Below, one piece after another: positions 1-7,026 of a DNA stretch of 64,000 bases. Position numbers and translations under genes: made by a program. The notes under the pieces are model-generated. The model had not been told where the DNA came from. It saw only the letters and a program-made list of their open reading frames with translations, and did not search any database. Source of the DNA: Bacillota bacterium (lineage in GTDB: Bacteria; Bacillota; Bacilli; Bacillales; Cytobacillaceae); assembly GCA_030705955.1 (NCBI GenBank), contig JAUZPL010000011.1, forward strand, positions 1 to 64,000, read 5' to 3'. The first letter of the stretch is position 1. Every line of letters begins with the position of its first letter.

Positions 1-140
1 AACAGAGGGGACTTCCCTCTGCTTTAGAACATTATCTAAAAGTACACACTGTAATATAAATTGAACCGCCGTATACGGAACCGTACGTACGGTGGTGTGA
101 GAGGGGCGAAAATAATCAACTTATTTTCCCTCTACTCGAT
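1..140 (+). mobile_element. 3' end of a group II intron (domains V and VI)
   Basis: Bases 65-96 fold as a textbook domain V. A 9-bp lower stem (65-73 with 88-96, containing one G.U pair) is followed by a 4-bp upper stem (74-77 with 82-85), a GAAC loop (78-81) and the diagnostic 2-nt bulge CG at 86-87. Bases 100-133 fold as a domain VI hairpin (AGAGGG with CCCTCT, AAAATAA with TTATTTT). The sequence then reads ACTCGAT, so the intron probably ends near base 140. A hairpin at 3-21 may belong to domain IV. The intron reads on the plus strand, so its body and any reverse transcriptase gene lie left of the window. The exact 3' junction is inferred. Confidence 0.78.
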
Positions 141-373
141 TGTTAAATCAACCTGTTGATTGGAACGTTAGTCATATCTCCTTCCTCTAATTCTAAAACA
201 TCAACTTAGCATTTTCTTTTATTCATCTGAACAAAAAAACCCTTTTTGAGGTCTTTTCTAATTGTTAGACCAAATAAATTTATTTAAGGTTTTAGTGTTA
301 GTTATTTTAGAAAATATGAATAAGTTCTTTATAAGTGATTCCACAAAATAAAATGAATTCTGGGAGATTAGGT
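141..373. other. AT-rich intergenic stretch after the intron
   Basis: I see no coding region here. It holds a small hairpin at about 146-161 (AATCAA/TTGATT) directly after the inferred intron end, and AT-rich leader sequence for the DedA gene. Some group II introns insert next to hairpins or terminators, but this hairpin has no T-tract, so no terminator is claimed. Confidence 0.4.
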
Positions 374-982
374 ATGCATTTAAATATTCATTATCTAATT
401 CAACAATATGGATATCAAGGAGTCTTTTTTGCATTATTATTAGAAATGATTGGAGTTCCTTTCCCTGGCGAAACTATTTTAACTTTTTTAGGAATTGAAT
501 GGAAACAGGGGGCTTTTTCCTTATTTCCACTTATTATGGTTGCATTAGCAGGAAATATCATTGGTTCCACGATTTCATACTTAATTGGCCGCTTTTTAGG
601 TCGGTCCATTATTTTACATTTTGGAAAATTTTTAAGGATAACGGAACAAAGATTTAACAATGCAGAGAAAAGGTTTAACAAATATCGTATTTCTGTTATT
701 CTTTTTGGTAAGTTTGTTGCTGGAATTCGAGTTTTAGCTGCATATTTGGCTGGCATAAATAAAATGGATTTTTGGAAATTTACATTTTATAATGCAATCG
801 GTTCTTTATTATGGGTCTTGAGTTTTATCATCTCTGGCCGCTATATCGACATCGTCTGGCACAACTACCATCATATCTTTCATCAGTTTATTTGGTTGTT
901 TGGCAGTGCCCTTCTAATTGCTTTCATCATAGTAATTTTTATAAGAAGTCCTAGGGAAAGTAAAAAAGTATTGAAAAATTAA
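374..982 (+). CDS. DedA family membrane protein
   Basis: This is a 202-residue DedA/VTT-domain protein. The family is linked to lipid-carrier and membrane homeostasis; some members flip undecaprenyl phosphate or phosphatidylethanolamine. The sequence shows the E-x-x-G-x-P-x-P-x-E motif (EMIGVPFPGE) in the first re-entrant segment, the G-N-x-x-G-S glycine motif, an F-G-K-F-x-x-G-x-R motif near residue 120 and four to five hydrophobic segments. An upstream ATG at 335 is in frame, but ATG 374 follows a GGGAGA ribosome site at a suitable distance, so I chose 374. A second DedA paralogue lies at 1944-2561. The specific substrate is not predictable. Confidence 0.88.
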   Translation: MHLNIHYLIQQYGYQGVFFALLLEMIGVPFPGETILTFLGIEWKQGAFSLFPLIMVALAGNIIGSTISYLIGRFLGRSIILHFGKFLRITEQRFNNAEKRFNKYRISVILFGKFVAGIRVLAAYLAGINKMDFWKFTFYNAIGSLLWVLSFIISGRYIDIVWHNYHHIFHQFIWLFGSALLIAFIIVIFIRSPRESKKVLKN

Positions 983-1074
983 ACCTTATCAATCAACTTC
1001 TTAATCGTTTTAAACAAACTATTTCTTTATACAAAAAGATAACTTCAAAAGAATCAACTTTATAGGAGGAAAAA

Positions 1075-1545
1075 ATGTTTTTATCATATCCAATTTTAGC
1101 TGCTCTATTAGGAATGTTTGTTGCCCAATTTGTTAAAATCCCCATTCATTTTTTAACATCAGGAGAATTAAAATGGAATCTTTTATTTAGCACGGGAGGT
1201 ATGCCAAGTTCTCATACCTCCACCATTATTTCCTTAACAACAGCCATTGGCTTGACATCAGGATTTAATTCAAACGAATTTGCCATATGTGTGGTTGTTT
1301 CAGCTATTGTTATATATGATGCTACCGGCGTCCGTAGACAAGCAGGATTTCATGCGGAAATCTTAAATAAATTAATTGTTGATTTCAATCGGTTAATTGA
1401 AACATTAAAGGATCCAAACCTATCGAATACCGATTCGAAAAAAAAGTTAAAAGAATTATTAGGTCATAAACCAATTGAAGTATTTTTTGGAATTATAACA
1501 GGTATTATTGTTGGGGAATTAACTTACTATATTTATCCATTTTGA
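1075..1545 (+). CDS. Divergent PAP2 family membrane protein (YuiD-like, DUF212)
   Basis: This 156-residue protein matches the divergent PAP2/acid-phosphatase-like family (B. subtilis YuiD type). Visible hallmarks are the GGMPSSH motif followed by TSTI near residues 41-51, the Y-D-A-T-G-V-R-R-Q-A-G sequence near 85, and a C-terminal hydrophobic helix. PAP2 enzymes are lipid phosphatases, but activity of this divergent branch is not established. An AGGAGG site lies just before the ATG. It sits between two DedA genes, which suggests a shared lipid or envelope theme, though that is inference. Confidence 0.87.
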   Translation: MFLSYPILAALLGMFVAQFVKIPIHFLTSGELKWNLLFSTGGMPSSHTSTIISLTTAIGLTSGFNSNEFAICVVVSAIVIYDATGVRRQAGFHAEILNKLIVDFNRLIETLKDPNLSNTDSKKKLKELLGHKPIEVFFGIITGIIVGELTYYIYPF

Positions 1546-1592
1546 CTTTTTTAAATATAGACGATTCAAAAAGCACTTTTGGAGGATTTTTC

Positions 1593-1808
1593 ATGTTCAA
1601 GAATAAAAATTTTATCATTATTGTATCTGGATTACTGTCAATTTTTCTGATGATCCATCCTATGGCAAAACTAACGTTCATTCATTATCCAAGCACTATA
1701 ATAAAACAGCACAAATTAGACACTTCAAGGTTTATAAAAAATGAAAATATAAAACAAAATGGAGAAGCTTCCTTTAAGGACTGGGATAAGCTAATAGATA
1801 ATTTATAG
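1593..1808 (+). CDS. Small membrane-anchored or secreted protein, unknown function
   Basis: This 71-residue protein has a hydrophobic N-terminal segment (about residues 6-25, likely a signal anchor) and then a polar, lysine-rich tail. The ATG at 1593 follows GGAGG with 7-base spacing. The open frame extends back to 1542 but has no ribosome site there. I recognise no family. The gene lies 48 bases after the PAP2-like gene and may be co-transcribed with it. Confidence 0.6.
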   Translation: MFKNKNFIIIVSGLLSIFLMIHPMAKLTFIHYPSTIIKQHKLDTSRFIKNENIKQNGEASFKDWDKLIDNL

Positions 1809-1943
1809 TACAAGATAAATATTCGCAATTAACTTGTTTTTCGGTTATGATTTATTGAATTCTTTTTCAAAGTTTTAGCTGTATAATGGTGTATAAGCCG
1901 TTAAATCGATGGTTTTTAAATAAAAATTAAGGGAGATTTAGAA

Positions 1944-2561
1944 ATGAGTTTATTGCATCAATTAGGGGACGTAGCGATTAACTGGATCAATTCGATAGGA
2001 TACTGGGGTATTTTTTTCGGGATGGTTTTGGAAAGTGCTTGTATCCCTATTCCAAGTGAGGTAATCATGCCTTTTGGCGGGTATCTAGTATCAATCGGTC
2101 ATTTAAATATGATAGGTGTAATTTTAATTGGAACACTTGGAAATATAGTTGGATCCCTATTAGCATATGTAGTTGGTCATTGGGGAGGTAAAAGATTTAT
2201 CAACCGATTTGGAAAGTATGTATTTTTATCCAAAAAACATTTAGATGATGCTGAAAAATGGTTTGAAAAGCGTGGAGAAATCACGGTCTTTCTTTCACGT
2301 ATTTTACCTGCCGTTCGTACCTTTATTTCATTACCTGCTGGAATCGCTCGTATGAATCTTACTAAATTCTTATCTTATACAGCCTTAGGAAGCCTTATAT
2401 GGTCCGGAATCTTAGCATATGTAGGGTACATATTAGGAAACAACTGGGAAAACATACAAGTTTTTTTACATCCTATTGCCTATTTAGTAGCTGGTATCGT
2501 TTTTGTGATTCTTGTTTTTCTAGTTGTTAAAGTTTTAAAAGGAAAAAAAGTATCAAATTAA
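1944..2561 (+). CDS. DedA family membrane protein (second copy)
   Basis: This 205-residue DedA/VTT protein carries ESACIPIPSE (the family E-x-x-x-P-x-P-S-E motif), a GNIVGS glycine motif, and F-L-S-R-I-L-P-A-V-R-T-F-x-S-x-P-A-G near residue 115-130. It is the more typical DedA of the two in the window, since the arginine-rich P-x-x-R segment is intact. A GGGAGA ribosome site precedes the ATG, and a strong terminator follows the stop. Confidence 0.9.
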   Translation: MSLLHQLGDVAINWINSIGYWGIFFGMVLESACIPIPSEVIMPFGGYLVSIGHLNMIGVILIGTLGNIVGSLLAYVVGHWGGKRFINRFGKYVFLSKKHLDDAEKWFEKRGEITVFLSRILPAVRTFISLPAGIARMNLTKFLSYTALGSLIWSGILAYVGYILGNNWENIQVFLHPIAYLVAGIVFVILVFLVVKVLKGKKVSN

Positions 2562-2568
2562 ACTAGCA

Positions 2569-2602
2569 GGCGAGCAACATCATTGTTGCTTCGCCTTTTT
2601 TT
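2569..2602 (+). terminator. Rho-independent terminator after DedA
   Basis: A GC-rich stem (GGCG-A-GCAACA with TGTTGC-TT-CGCC) is followed by seven Ts. Confidence 0.88.
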
Positions 2603-2625
2603 GATATAACAATACTTAAATTTAA

Positions 2626-3255
2626 TTATAAAGAAATAAGTTTGGCTAATTCCTCATCAGAATACTCACCCTTTATACCGGGTTTATCCTTAAAATATTC
2701 ATAAATTTCCTTATTCGTATATGTTTCTTGTAAGCCTGTAATGATAGTTTTTAAGTAAGGATTTGAAGGCTTCTTCCATTTTATTTCATCAATACCCCAC
2801 GGTGATGTGAAGGTGAAAATTGGATATTCATTTTTTTCTCCAAGATAAAGCATATTTCCGTACCATGCGTGTTCTCTAAATATTTTTGAACCATGTATCT
2901 TTACTTCATTTAAATCAATTTCAAACTCAATCCCATTGTTTTCTTGCTTTACGACATCTAGAAATTGCTCTACAGTTATTAGGTACATCTTACTAAGTGT
3001 ATTGCTGGTTTCGTCTTTGTCTAAACCAATAAATGCAACCCCTTGAAAGTCCCATCTTCCTGCATCTTTTGCAAAATAAAGGGGATGATCGATAATATAA
3101 TTAGTCTCGTCTAAAGGCAGTGATGGATCTTTACAACCTGTCTCAACTTTTGAAGACCCCTCGGGTTTACCTCCCTGTATGTAGCAAAGAAAACGATGTG
3201 AATTAATATTTGATCCATAACTAGCATACCAGACATACTTTTGCCCTTTAATCAT
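2626..3255 (-). CDS. Gamma-glutamylcyclotransferase-like protein
   Basis: This protein of about 209 residues has the N-terminal YASYGSN motif and a G-V-A-F-I-G strand, as in the gamma-glutamylcyclotransferase/BtrG-like fold. The family opens gamma-glutamyl amides to release 5-oxoproline, but many members have unproved substrates. An acidic residue is needed in the active site, and E59 or D70-region acids could serve. An in-frame GTG at 3264 is possible, but ATG 3255 has the better spacing from AGGTG. The gene is monocistronic and convergent with the DedA gene. Confidence 0.72.
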   Translation of the reverse strand: MIKGQKYVWYASYGSNINSHRFLCYIQGGKPEGSSKVETGCKDPSLPLDETNYIIDHPLYFAKDAGRWDFQGVAFIGLDKDETSNTLSKMYLITVEQFLDVVKQENNGIEFEIDLNEVKIHGSKIFREHAWYGNMLYLGEKNEYPIFTFTSPWGIDEIKWKKPSNPYLKTIITGLQETYTNKEIYEYFKDKPGIKGEYSDEELAKLISL

Positions 3256-3328
3256 TATGTACACCTACCTTCTTTTCCGTAATACAATCATTTATTTAAT
3301 CATAATATTTTTTCTTTTACTTTGAAAT

Positions 3329-3427
3329 AAAGAAAACTTGGCTAGCGTCAAGCCTTAGCTGAGGCGATTGCCTCGTTACACTTATGCGTTCAGAATTTAT
3401 GAGTATAAATTTTGATTAGCCAAAAAA
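3329..3427 (+). repeat. Dispersed hairpin-rich repeat, type A (copy 1)
   Basis: This copy of about 100 bases is shared with 5373-5468 and 27223-27320. It has a head hairpin (CTTGGC...G(C/T)CAAG), an AGGCGATTGCCT hairpin, the word CTTATGCGTTCAGAATTTAT, a hairpin of near-complementary ATTTAT/ATAAAT arms, and a TTAGC tail. Orientation is given as written on the plus strand. Confidence 0.85.
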
Positions 3428-3458
3428 GACAATCTCTAAAATTGAACAGAGATTGTCT
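3423..3458 (-). terminator. Terminator of the YceG-domain gene pair
   Basis: The stem GACAATCTCT/AGAGATTGTC is followed by six Ts on the minus strand. Confidence 0.85.
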
Positions 3459-3465
3459 ATCAAAA

Positions 3466-3924
3466 TTAATTCTTAAAAATAGTTGAAACAATTTGATCAT
3501 ATGACATTCCACTGTCTATCACAAAGGTACCTGGGCGAAGTTTATTCTCGATTCCCCTATTGTGGATATCCTGCTGGAATTTGAAGGCATCCGGTATGAT
3601 ATGGGAGTTTTGAAGCACTTTCCCAACATCAATAGCAGTCATCCCTTCGGATACATTCACTGCTACGCGATACACCACTTTATTCGAATTGGAAGCAGGT
3701 GCTGGTGTAGAAGTTTTCATACTCTTATCATAATCGGCTTTCTTTTGCACAACATAGCCGGCAGCTGTAAGCTTGTCTATCATATCAACTTTTGATAGTT
3801 GAATCTTTTTAATAACCGTGTGCTGAGTAGTTGCCGCTTTTGTATCTGATAAGTAAACAGTTCCACAAATTATAGTAGATATTAAAATACCTGAGGCAAA
3901 ACTATTTAGGATGTTAATTTTCAT
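3466..3924 (-). CDS. Membrane-anchored YceG/MltG-type LysM-like domain protein (no catalytic domain)
   Basis: This 152-residue protein has an N-terminal hydrophobic anchor (residues 8-28) and a C-terminal domain (about 85-150). The C-terminal domain resembles the LysM-like N-terminal subdomain of the MltG/YceG lytic transglycosylase: V-S-E-G-M-T-A-x-D-V-G-x-x-L, then L-R-P-G-T-F. The catalytic YceG core is absent, and the short length looks like normal family architecture in Bacillaceae. It overlaps the upstream gene by 11 bases, so the two are probably translationally coupled. A role in cell-wall binding or spore cortex assembly is inference. Confidence 0.72.
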   Translation of the reverse strand: MKINILNSFASGILISTIICGTVYLSDTKAATTQHTVIKKIQLSKVDMIDKLTAAGYVVQKKADYDKSMKTSTPAPASNSNKVVYRVAVNVSEGMTAIDVGKVLQNSHIIPDAFKFQQDIHNRGIENKLRPGTFVIDSGMSYDQIVSTIFKN

Positions 3925-4294
3925 TTACAGCCTTTCTCCTTTCATCCTTTGTTGTTTGAAAAGGAGCAAGAATCGATTGTATTTCACCCTCGGAAACTTG
4001 TTTTTTGTCTGCAATACTTTCAATAGAGTAGCTTCGTCTATATAAATCAAGTACTTCCCGTCTTAAAAGAATATCTTCAGGGGAAAGTTGGATACCCGCT
4101 TCCTTCAATAGCACTTCCGAATCAAGCTCGATATTCCTTATCGACTCTTTTACATCATTAATTTCTTTCATAACAGATATATGAACCATATCAATTTTCT
4201 TCTGTTCTACTTTTGATGCCTGTAAAGACTTTGAAAATGAAATGATTAGTAATACAGCTGATATCACAAATAATATTGCTAAAGTCCAACCCAT
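3914..4294 (-). CDS. Small membrane protein with coiled coil and C-terminal helix-turn-helix-like region
   Basis: This 126-residue protein has one N-terminal transmembrane segment (residues 3-22). A charged helical region follows (30-65). The C-terminal segment (70-115: D-L-Y-R-R-S-Y-S-I-E-S-I-A-x-x-K-x-V-S-E-G-E-I) resembles a helix-turn-helix of the kind used by sigma-factor region 4 or anti-activators. It precedes and overlaps the YceG-domain gene, forming a two-gene operon. Function is unknown. Confidence 0.68.
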   Translation of the reverse strand: MGWTLAILFVISAVLLIISFSKSLQASKVEQKKIDMVHISVMKEINDVKESIRNIELDSEVLLKEAGIQLSPEDILLRREVLDLYRRSYSIESIADKKQVSEGEIQSILAPFQTTKDERRKAVNEN

Positions 4295-4492
4295 TAAAAT
4301 TATTCACTCCTTTTTTTAAATACCCAGTACCAAGTTCTTATTATACATGCAAAATAGTAATTTTGCATTTTGATTCACAGAAATACATAAAAAGTCCGAT
4401 GAATTTGACATTAGCGGGGAATAATGGATGAATTTTCTTCAATGGGTAAATTTTTATTTCGTTAAAAATAATAAAATAGCAAATAAAAAATA

Positions 4493-4518
4493 AAGGACGG
4501 TTGGAATCCGCCCATTAT
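4493..4518 (-). terminator. Terminator of the VIT transporter gene
   Basis: The stem GGGCGG/CCGTCC (one G.U pair) is followed on the minus strand by a T-rich run. Confidence 0.7.
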
Positions 4519-4530
4519 CGTTTATTCTGC

Positions 4531-5226
4531 TTAAGATAGCCACCTTGCAAGTCCAAATGCTGCGGCGGCAGCCAACCCACCGACAATCGTTGTTTGAATG
4601 GCATTTTTCCAAGGGGCTGTTCCAGTGAATCTACCTTTTATGTATCCAAAAATCATGAGAGCAATTATTGTAACTATAACTGAAACGGACAAAGCAGAAG
4701 CTGGCTTTGGAATCAACATATAAGGAGAAAGAGGGATAATCCCACCAATAATATAAGAAATGGCAATGGTTATAGCACTATTTCTTGCCCTATTTGGTTC
4801 AGGCTTCTCTAACCCCAGCTCAAATTTCATCATAAAATCTACCCATTGTTCTGGGTTCTTTCTCATAGTAGCTGTGATTAATTTAATTTGTTCTTCTTCT
4901 AGTCCATATTCCCTAAATACTTCTGCCACTTCTTCTTCTTCCCGATCGGGGACCTCAATTACCTCTCTTTGTTCCCTTTTTAATTCTGTTTCGTAATGCT
5001 CAGCATCTGTTTTTCCCGCTAAATATCCTCCAAGACCCATAGCAATGGATCCAGCAGCGATTTCAGCACCCCCTGCAGCCAAAATCAAGGAAGTTGTATC
5101 AACAGCACCTGATAGACCAGCAGCAAGAGCAAACGGAACAGTCAAACCATCAGACATTCCAATGACAATATCACGAATAAATTCAGAACCCATAAAATGT
5201 TTTTCTTCATGACTATGTTGATTCAT
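4531..5226 (-). CDS. VIT1/CCC1 family Fe2+/Mn2+ transporter
   Basis: This 231-residue protein belongs to the VIT1/CCC1 family, which exports or sequesters iron or manganese. It begins with a His-rich stretch, then the first helix I-R-D-I-V-I-G-M-S-D-G-L-T-V-P-F-A with the family Asp and Gly-rich segments, and G-G-A-E-I-A-A-G-S-I-A-M-G-L-G in helix 2. A charged cytoplasmic metal-binding domain (about residues 75-145, rich in E/K) and three C-terminal helices follow. A GGGAGG site precedes the ATG. No Fur- or MntR-like box was identified with confidence. Confidence 0.88.
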   Translation of the reverse strand: MNQHSHEEKHFMGSEFIRDIVIGMSDGLTVPFALAAGLSGAVDTTSLILAAGGAEIAAGSIAMGLGGYLAGKTDAEHYETELKREQREVIEVPDREEEEVAEVFREYGLEEEQIKLITATMRKNPEQWVDFMMKFELGLEKPEPNRARNSAITIAISYIIGGIIPLSPYMLIPKPASALSVSVIVTIIALMIFGYIKGRFTGTAPWKNAIQTTIVGGLAAAAAFGLARWLS

Positions 5227-5372
5227 CTATTTATTTCCCTCCCTTTATTTCAATCTAGCATTTTTAATAAATAAATTCAAAGTAATTGATAATTTAACCC
5301 TTTAAATGAAAATTATAATCATTTACAGATATTTATTATGGGATTTATTTAAAAATAATTAATAATAATTAT

Positions 5373-5468
5373 AAAGAAAACTCGCCGATTGGCAAGCCTT
5401 TAAGGTGAAGACAGAGGCGTAGTTGCTCTTATGCGTTCAGAATTTATGGATATAAATTCTGATTAGCT
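5373..5468 (+). repeat. Dispersed repeat, type A (copy 2)
   Basis: This copy matches the type A element, including CTTATGCGTTCAGAATTTAT and GATTAGC at the end. The head hairpin is degraded relative to copy 3 (CTCGCCGATTGGCAAG). It is joined directly to a type B copy in the order A-B. Confidence 0.85.
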
Positions 5469-5470
5469 TA

Positions 5471-5605
5471 GAAAAACTTGGTGTTCACCAAGTCCTTAGG
5501 CCGCGAATGCCTTAGTTTTTCTTATGCAATTTAAGAGATGATTTCAATAACGGAAGTTAAAACCCTTTAGTGCTTTAATAAAGTTAAACTTTCCCATAAG
5601 CCAAA
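5471..5605 (+). repeat. Dispersed repeat, type B (copy 1)
   Basis: This element of about 135 bases is nearly identical to 27090-27222. It begins with the hairpin ACTTGGTGTTCACCAAGT and continues with CCTTAGG, GCGAATGCCTTAG and CTTATGC. It then has a long distal part with GGAAGTTAA and TTAAACTTTCC arms and ends in ATAAGC. The first half shares its plan with type A, so the two types appear modular. Confidence 0.88.
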
Positions 5606-5658
5606 AAACATGTGCAAAGAAACACACATGTTTTTATTCCAAGTGAGGATTTATTGAA

Positions 5659-5818
5659 TTACAGGCCTCCACAAGAGGGATTAGGCCCTTTCTCATTCGT
5701 GGTTTCATCCTCATGCCTTGTCACAGATTTATATCCATATCCTGTTGAACTAATTTGTAAAGTATCTTTTTTTAGAATTTCTCTTCATACCATTTAAGAT
5801 TGACTCTTTTTTATCCAT
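5659..5818 (-). pseudogene. Frameshifted small ORF (about 52 residues if repaired)
   Basis: An ATG at 5818 follows GGAGTG and gives a peptide of 22 residues that stops at 5750. In another frame a sense stretch continues to a TAA at 5659 (ending G-P-N-P-S-C-G-G-L). The total length is 3n+1, so one inserted base in the A/G run near 5780 would join the halves into one small protein of about 52 residues. Either the gene is broken, or this is a sequencing error, or the two frames are unrelated. I recognise no family. The upstream small ORF 5835-5981 may be its operon partner. Confidence 0.45.
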
Positions 5819-5834
5819 TATTAACCACACTCCA

Positions 5835-5981
5835 CTAATCCAAAAGATGATTGTCTTTTTCGTAAGCAATTAACACAACATTTTTATGTGTCTGATTTCG
5901 TAGCTTTTCTTCAAAAGATTTGATTTCAGTTATTAAATTTGGAGAAAGCTCAGCCGTAACATACTGATTATCTTTGCTCAT
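5835..5981 (-). CDS. Small conserved-looking protein of 48 residues
   Basis: An excellent AAGGAG site precedes the ATG. The product begins MSKDNQYVTAEL and is acidic then basic, with a likely amphipathic helix (residues 14-30) and a beta-like V-V-L-I-A-Y stretch at 35-40. It ends close to the start of the frameshifted small ORF (5818). I recognise no family. The ribosome site and composition support real translation. Confidence 0.6.
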   Translation of the reverse strand: MSKDNQYVTAELSPNLITEIKSFEEKLRNQTHKNVVLIAYEKDNHLLD

Positions 5982-6165
5982 TTTAATCGCTCCTTTCTCT
6001 TTCTACTATTTTTCACCCTAAATTTGCAAATATACTAAAGTCAAATACCAGAAACTGAATCTTTCCTTACCTATAATCGTCTTTTGTGATTTATATTAGA
6101 TAAAATTGCCAAATATTTATTAAATACTTTTTTGATATAATAAATACAGTCAAGGAGTGTTATAA

Positions 6166-6987
6166 ATGAAATTTTTTATATATCTACTTTCCCTACTAAT
6201 CATTGTTGGAATTGGAATTTCAATATGGATTTATTACCCAGAGTACCAAATTAAAGAGATGAAAAAACATTCTGTTGAAGCAGCCAATAATGACTCATCA
6301 AAGGTCTCTTATATCAGTTATTTTCGAAGGCTAAAATCGCCCGAAATTTATCATTTGGCTTTAGGAGATTCTGTTATAAGAGGAGTAGGTTCTCAGCAAA
6401 ATAAAGATTTAGTCTTCCAATTTTCAAATAAATTAGGTGCACAAATTCACAAAAAAATTGAATACAAAAATGAAGGAATAAATGGAGTTACAAGCAGCGA
6501 GTTAGATAAAATCGTCCAAGAAGGTCATTTTGATCCTGAAATTAAGAAAGCTGATATTATTACAATCAATGTTGGTGGAAATGACGTCCTTCGCTTAGCA
6601 AAAAAACAAAATTTCAATAATCTTTTTCAAACATTTGATCAAGTTCAAACCTCTTTTTCAAATAATCTTTTAGAAATTACTATGAGAATTAAGAAACTAA
6701 ATCCTAAGGCAACCATTGTCTACTTGGAGTTGTACAATCCACTACCTCAAGATAATAAAATGTACACTTTAGCAGATAAATTACTGCCAAGATGGAATTT
6801 AAAGATTTATCAGGTTGCAAATCAAATCCCGGCCTCGATTGTGGTGGAAACGCCAAAAGTAATTAGTGGTGAAAAACCACAAAATCTATCAACAGACGGT
6901 ATCCACCCAAGCTCAGAAGGATATACAGCTATCACAGATCAAATTATTTTTCAATTTAAACACCAATATCGAAAGGAATCAGCATAA
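6166..6987 (+). CDS. Membrane-anchored SGNH/GDSL hydrolase
   Basis: This 273-residue protein has an N-terminal signal anchor (residues 2-23) and an extracytoplasmic SGNH hydrolase domain. The four blocks are visible: L-A-L-G-D-S-V near residue 65 (nucleophile Ser), a Gly in block II, N-V-G-G-N-D-V near 135 (Asn), and D-G-I-H-P-S-S-E-G-Y near 245 (Asp and His). The family includes lipases, acyl-esterases and peptidoglycan or polysaccharide O-acetyl esterases; the substrate is not predictable. An AAGGAG site lies before the ATG, and a terminator follows. A second, cytoplasmic-looking SGNH protein lies at 61755-62408. Confidence 0.87.
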   Translation: MKFFIYLLSLLIIVGIGISIWIYYPEYQIKEMKKHSVEAANNDSSKVSYISYFRRLKSPEIYHLALGDSVIRGVGSQQNKDLVFQFSNKLGAQIHKKIEYKNEGINGVTSSELDKIVQEGHFDPEIKKADIITINVGGNDVLRLAKKQNFNNLFQTFDQVQTSFSNNLLEITMRIKKLNPKATIVYLELYNPLPQDNKMYTLADKLLPRWNLKIYQVANQIPASIVVETPKVISGEKPQNLSTDGIHPSSEGYTAITDQIIFQFKHQYRKESA

Positions 6988-6990
6988 GAA

Positions 6991-7026
6991 TAACCCTTGC
7001 AAGAGTTTTCTCGCAAGGGTTATTTT
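6991..7026. terminator. Terminator between convergent SGNH and DUF438 genes
   Basis: The stem AACCCTTGC/GCAAGGGTT is followed by ATTTTTA on the plus strand. It could act in both directions. Confidence 0.75.

Noticed and set aside
5612-5797. Plus-strand ORF of 61 residues overlapping the small minus-strand ORFs
   Set aside because: It has no ribosome site and reads antisense through the frameshifted small gene, which has better start signals.
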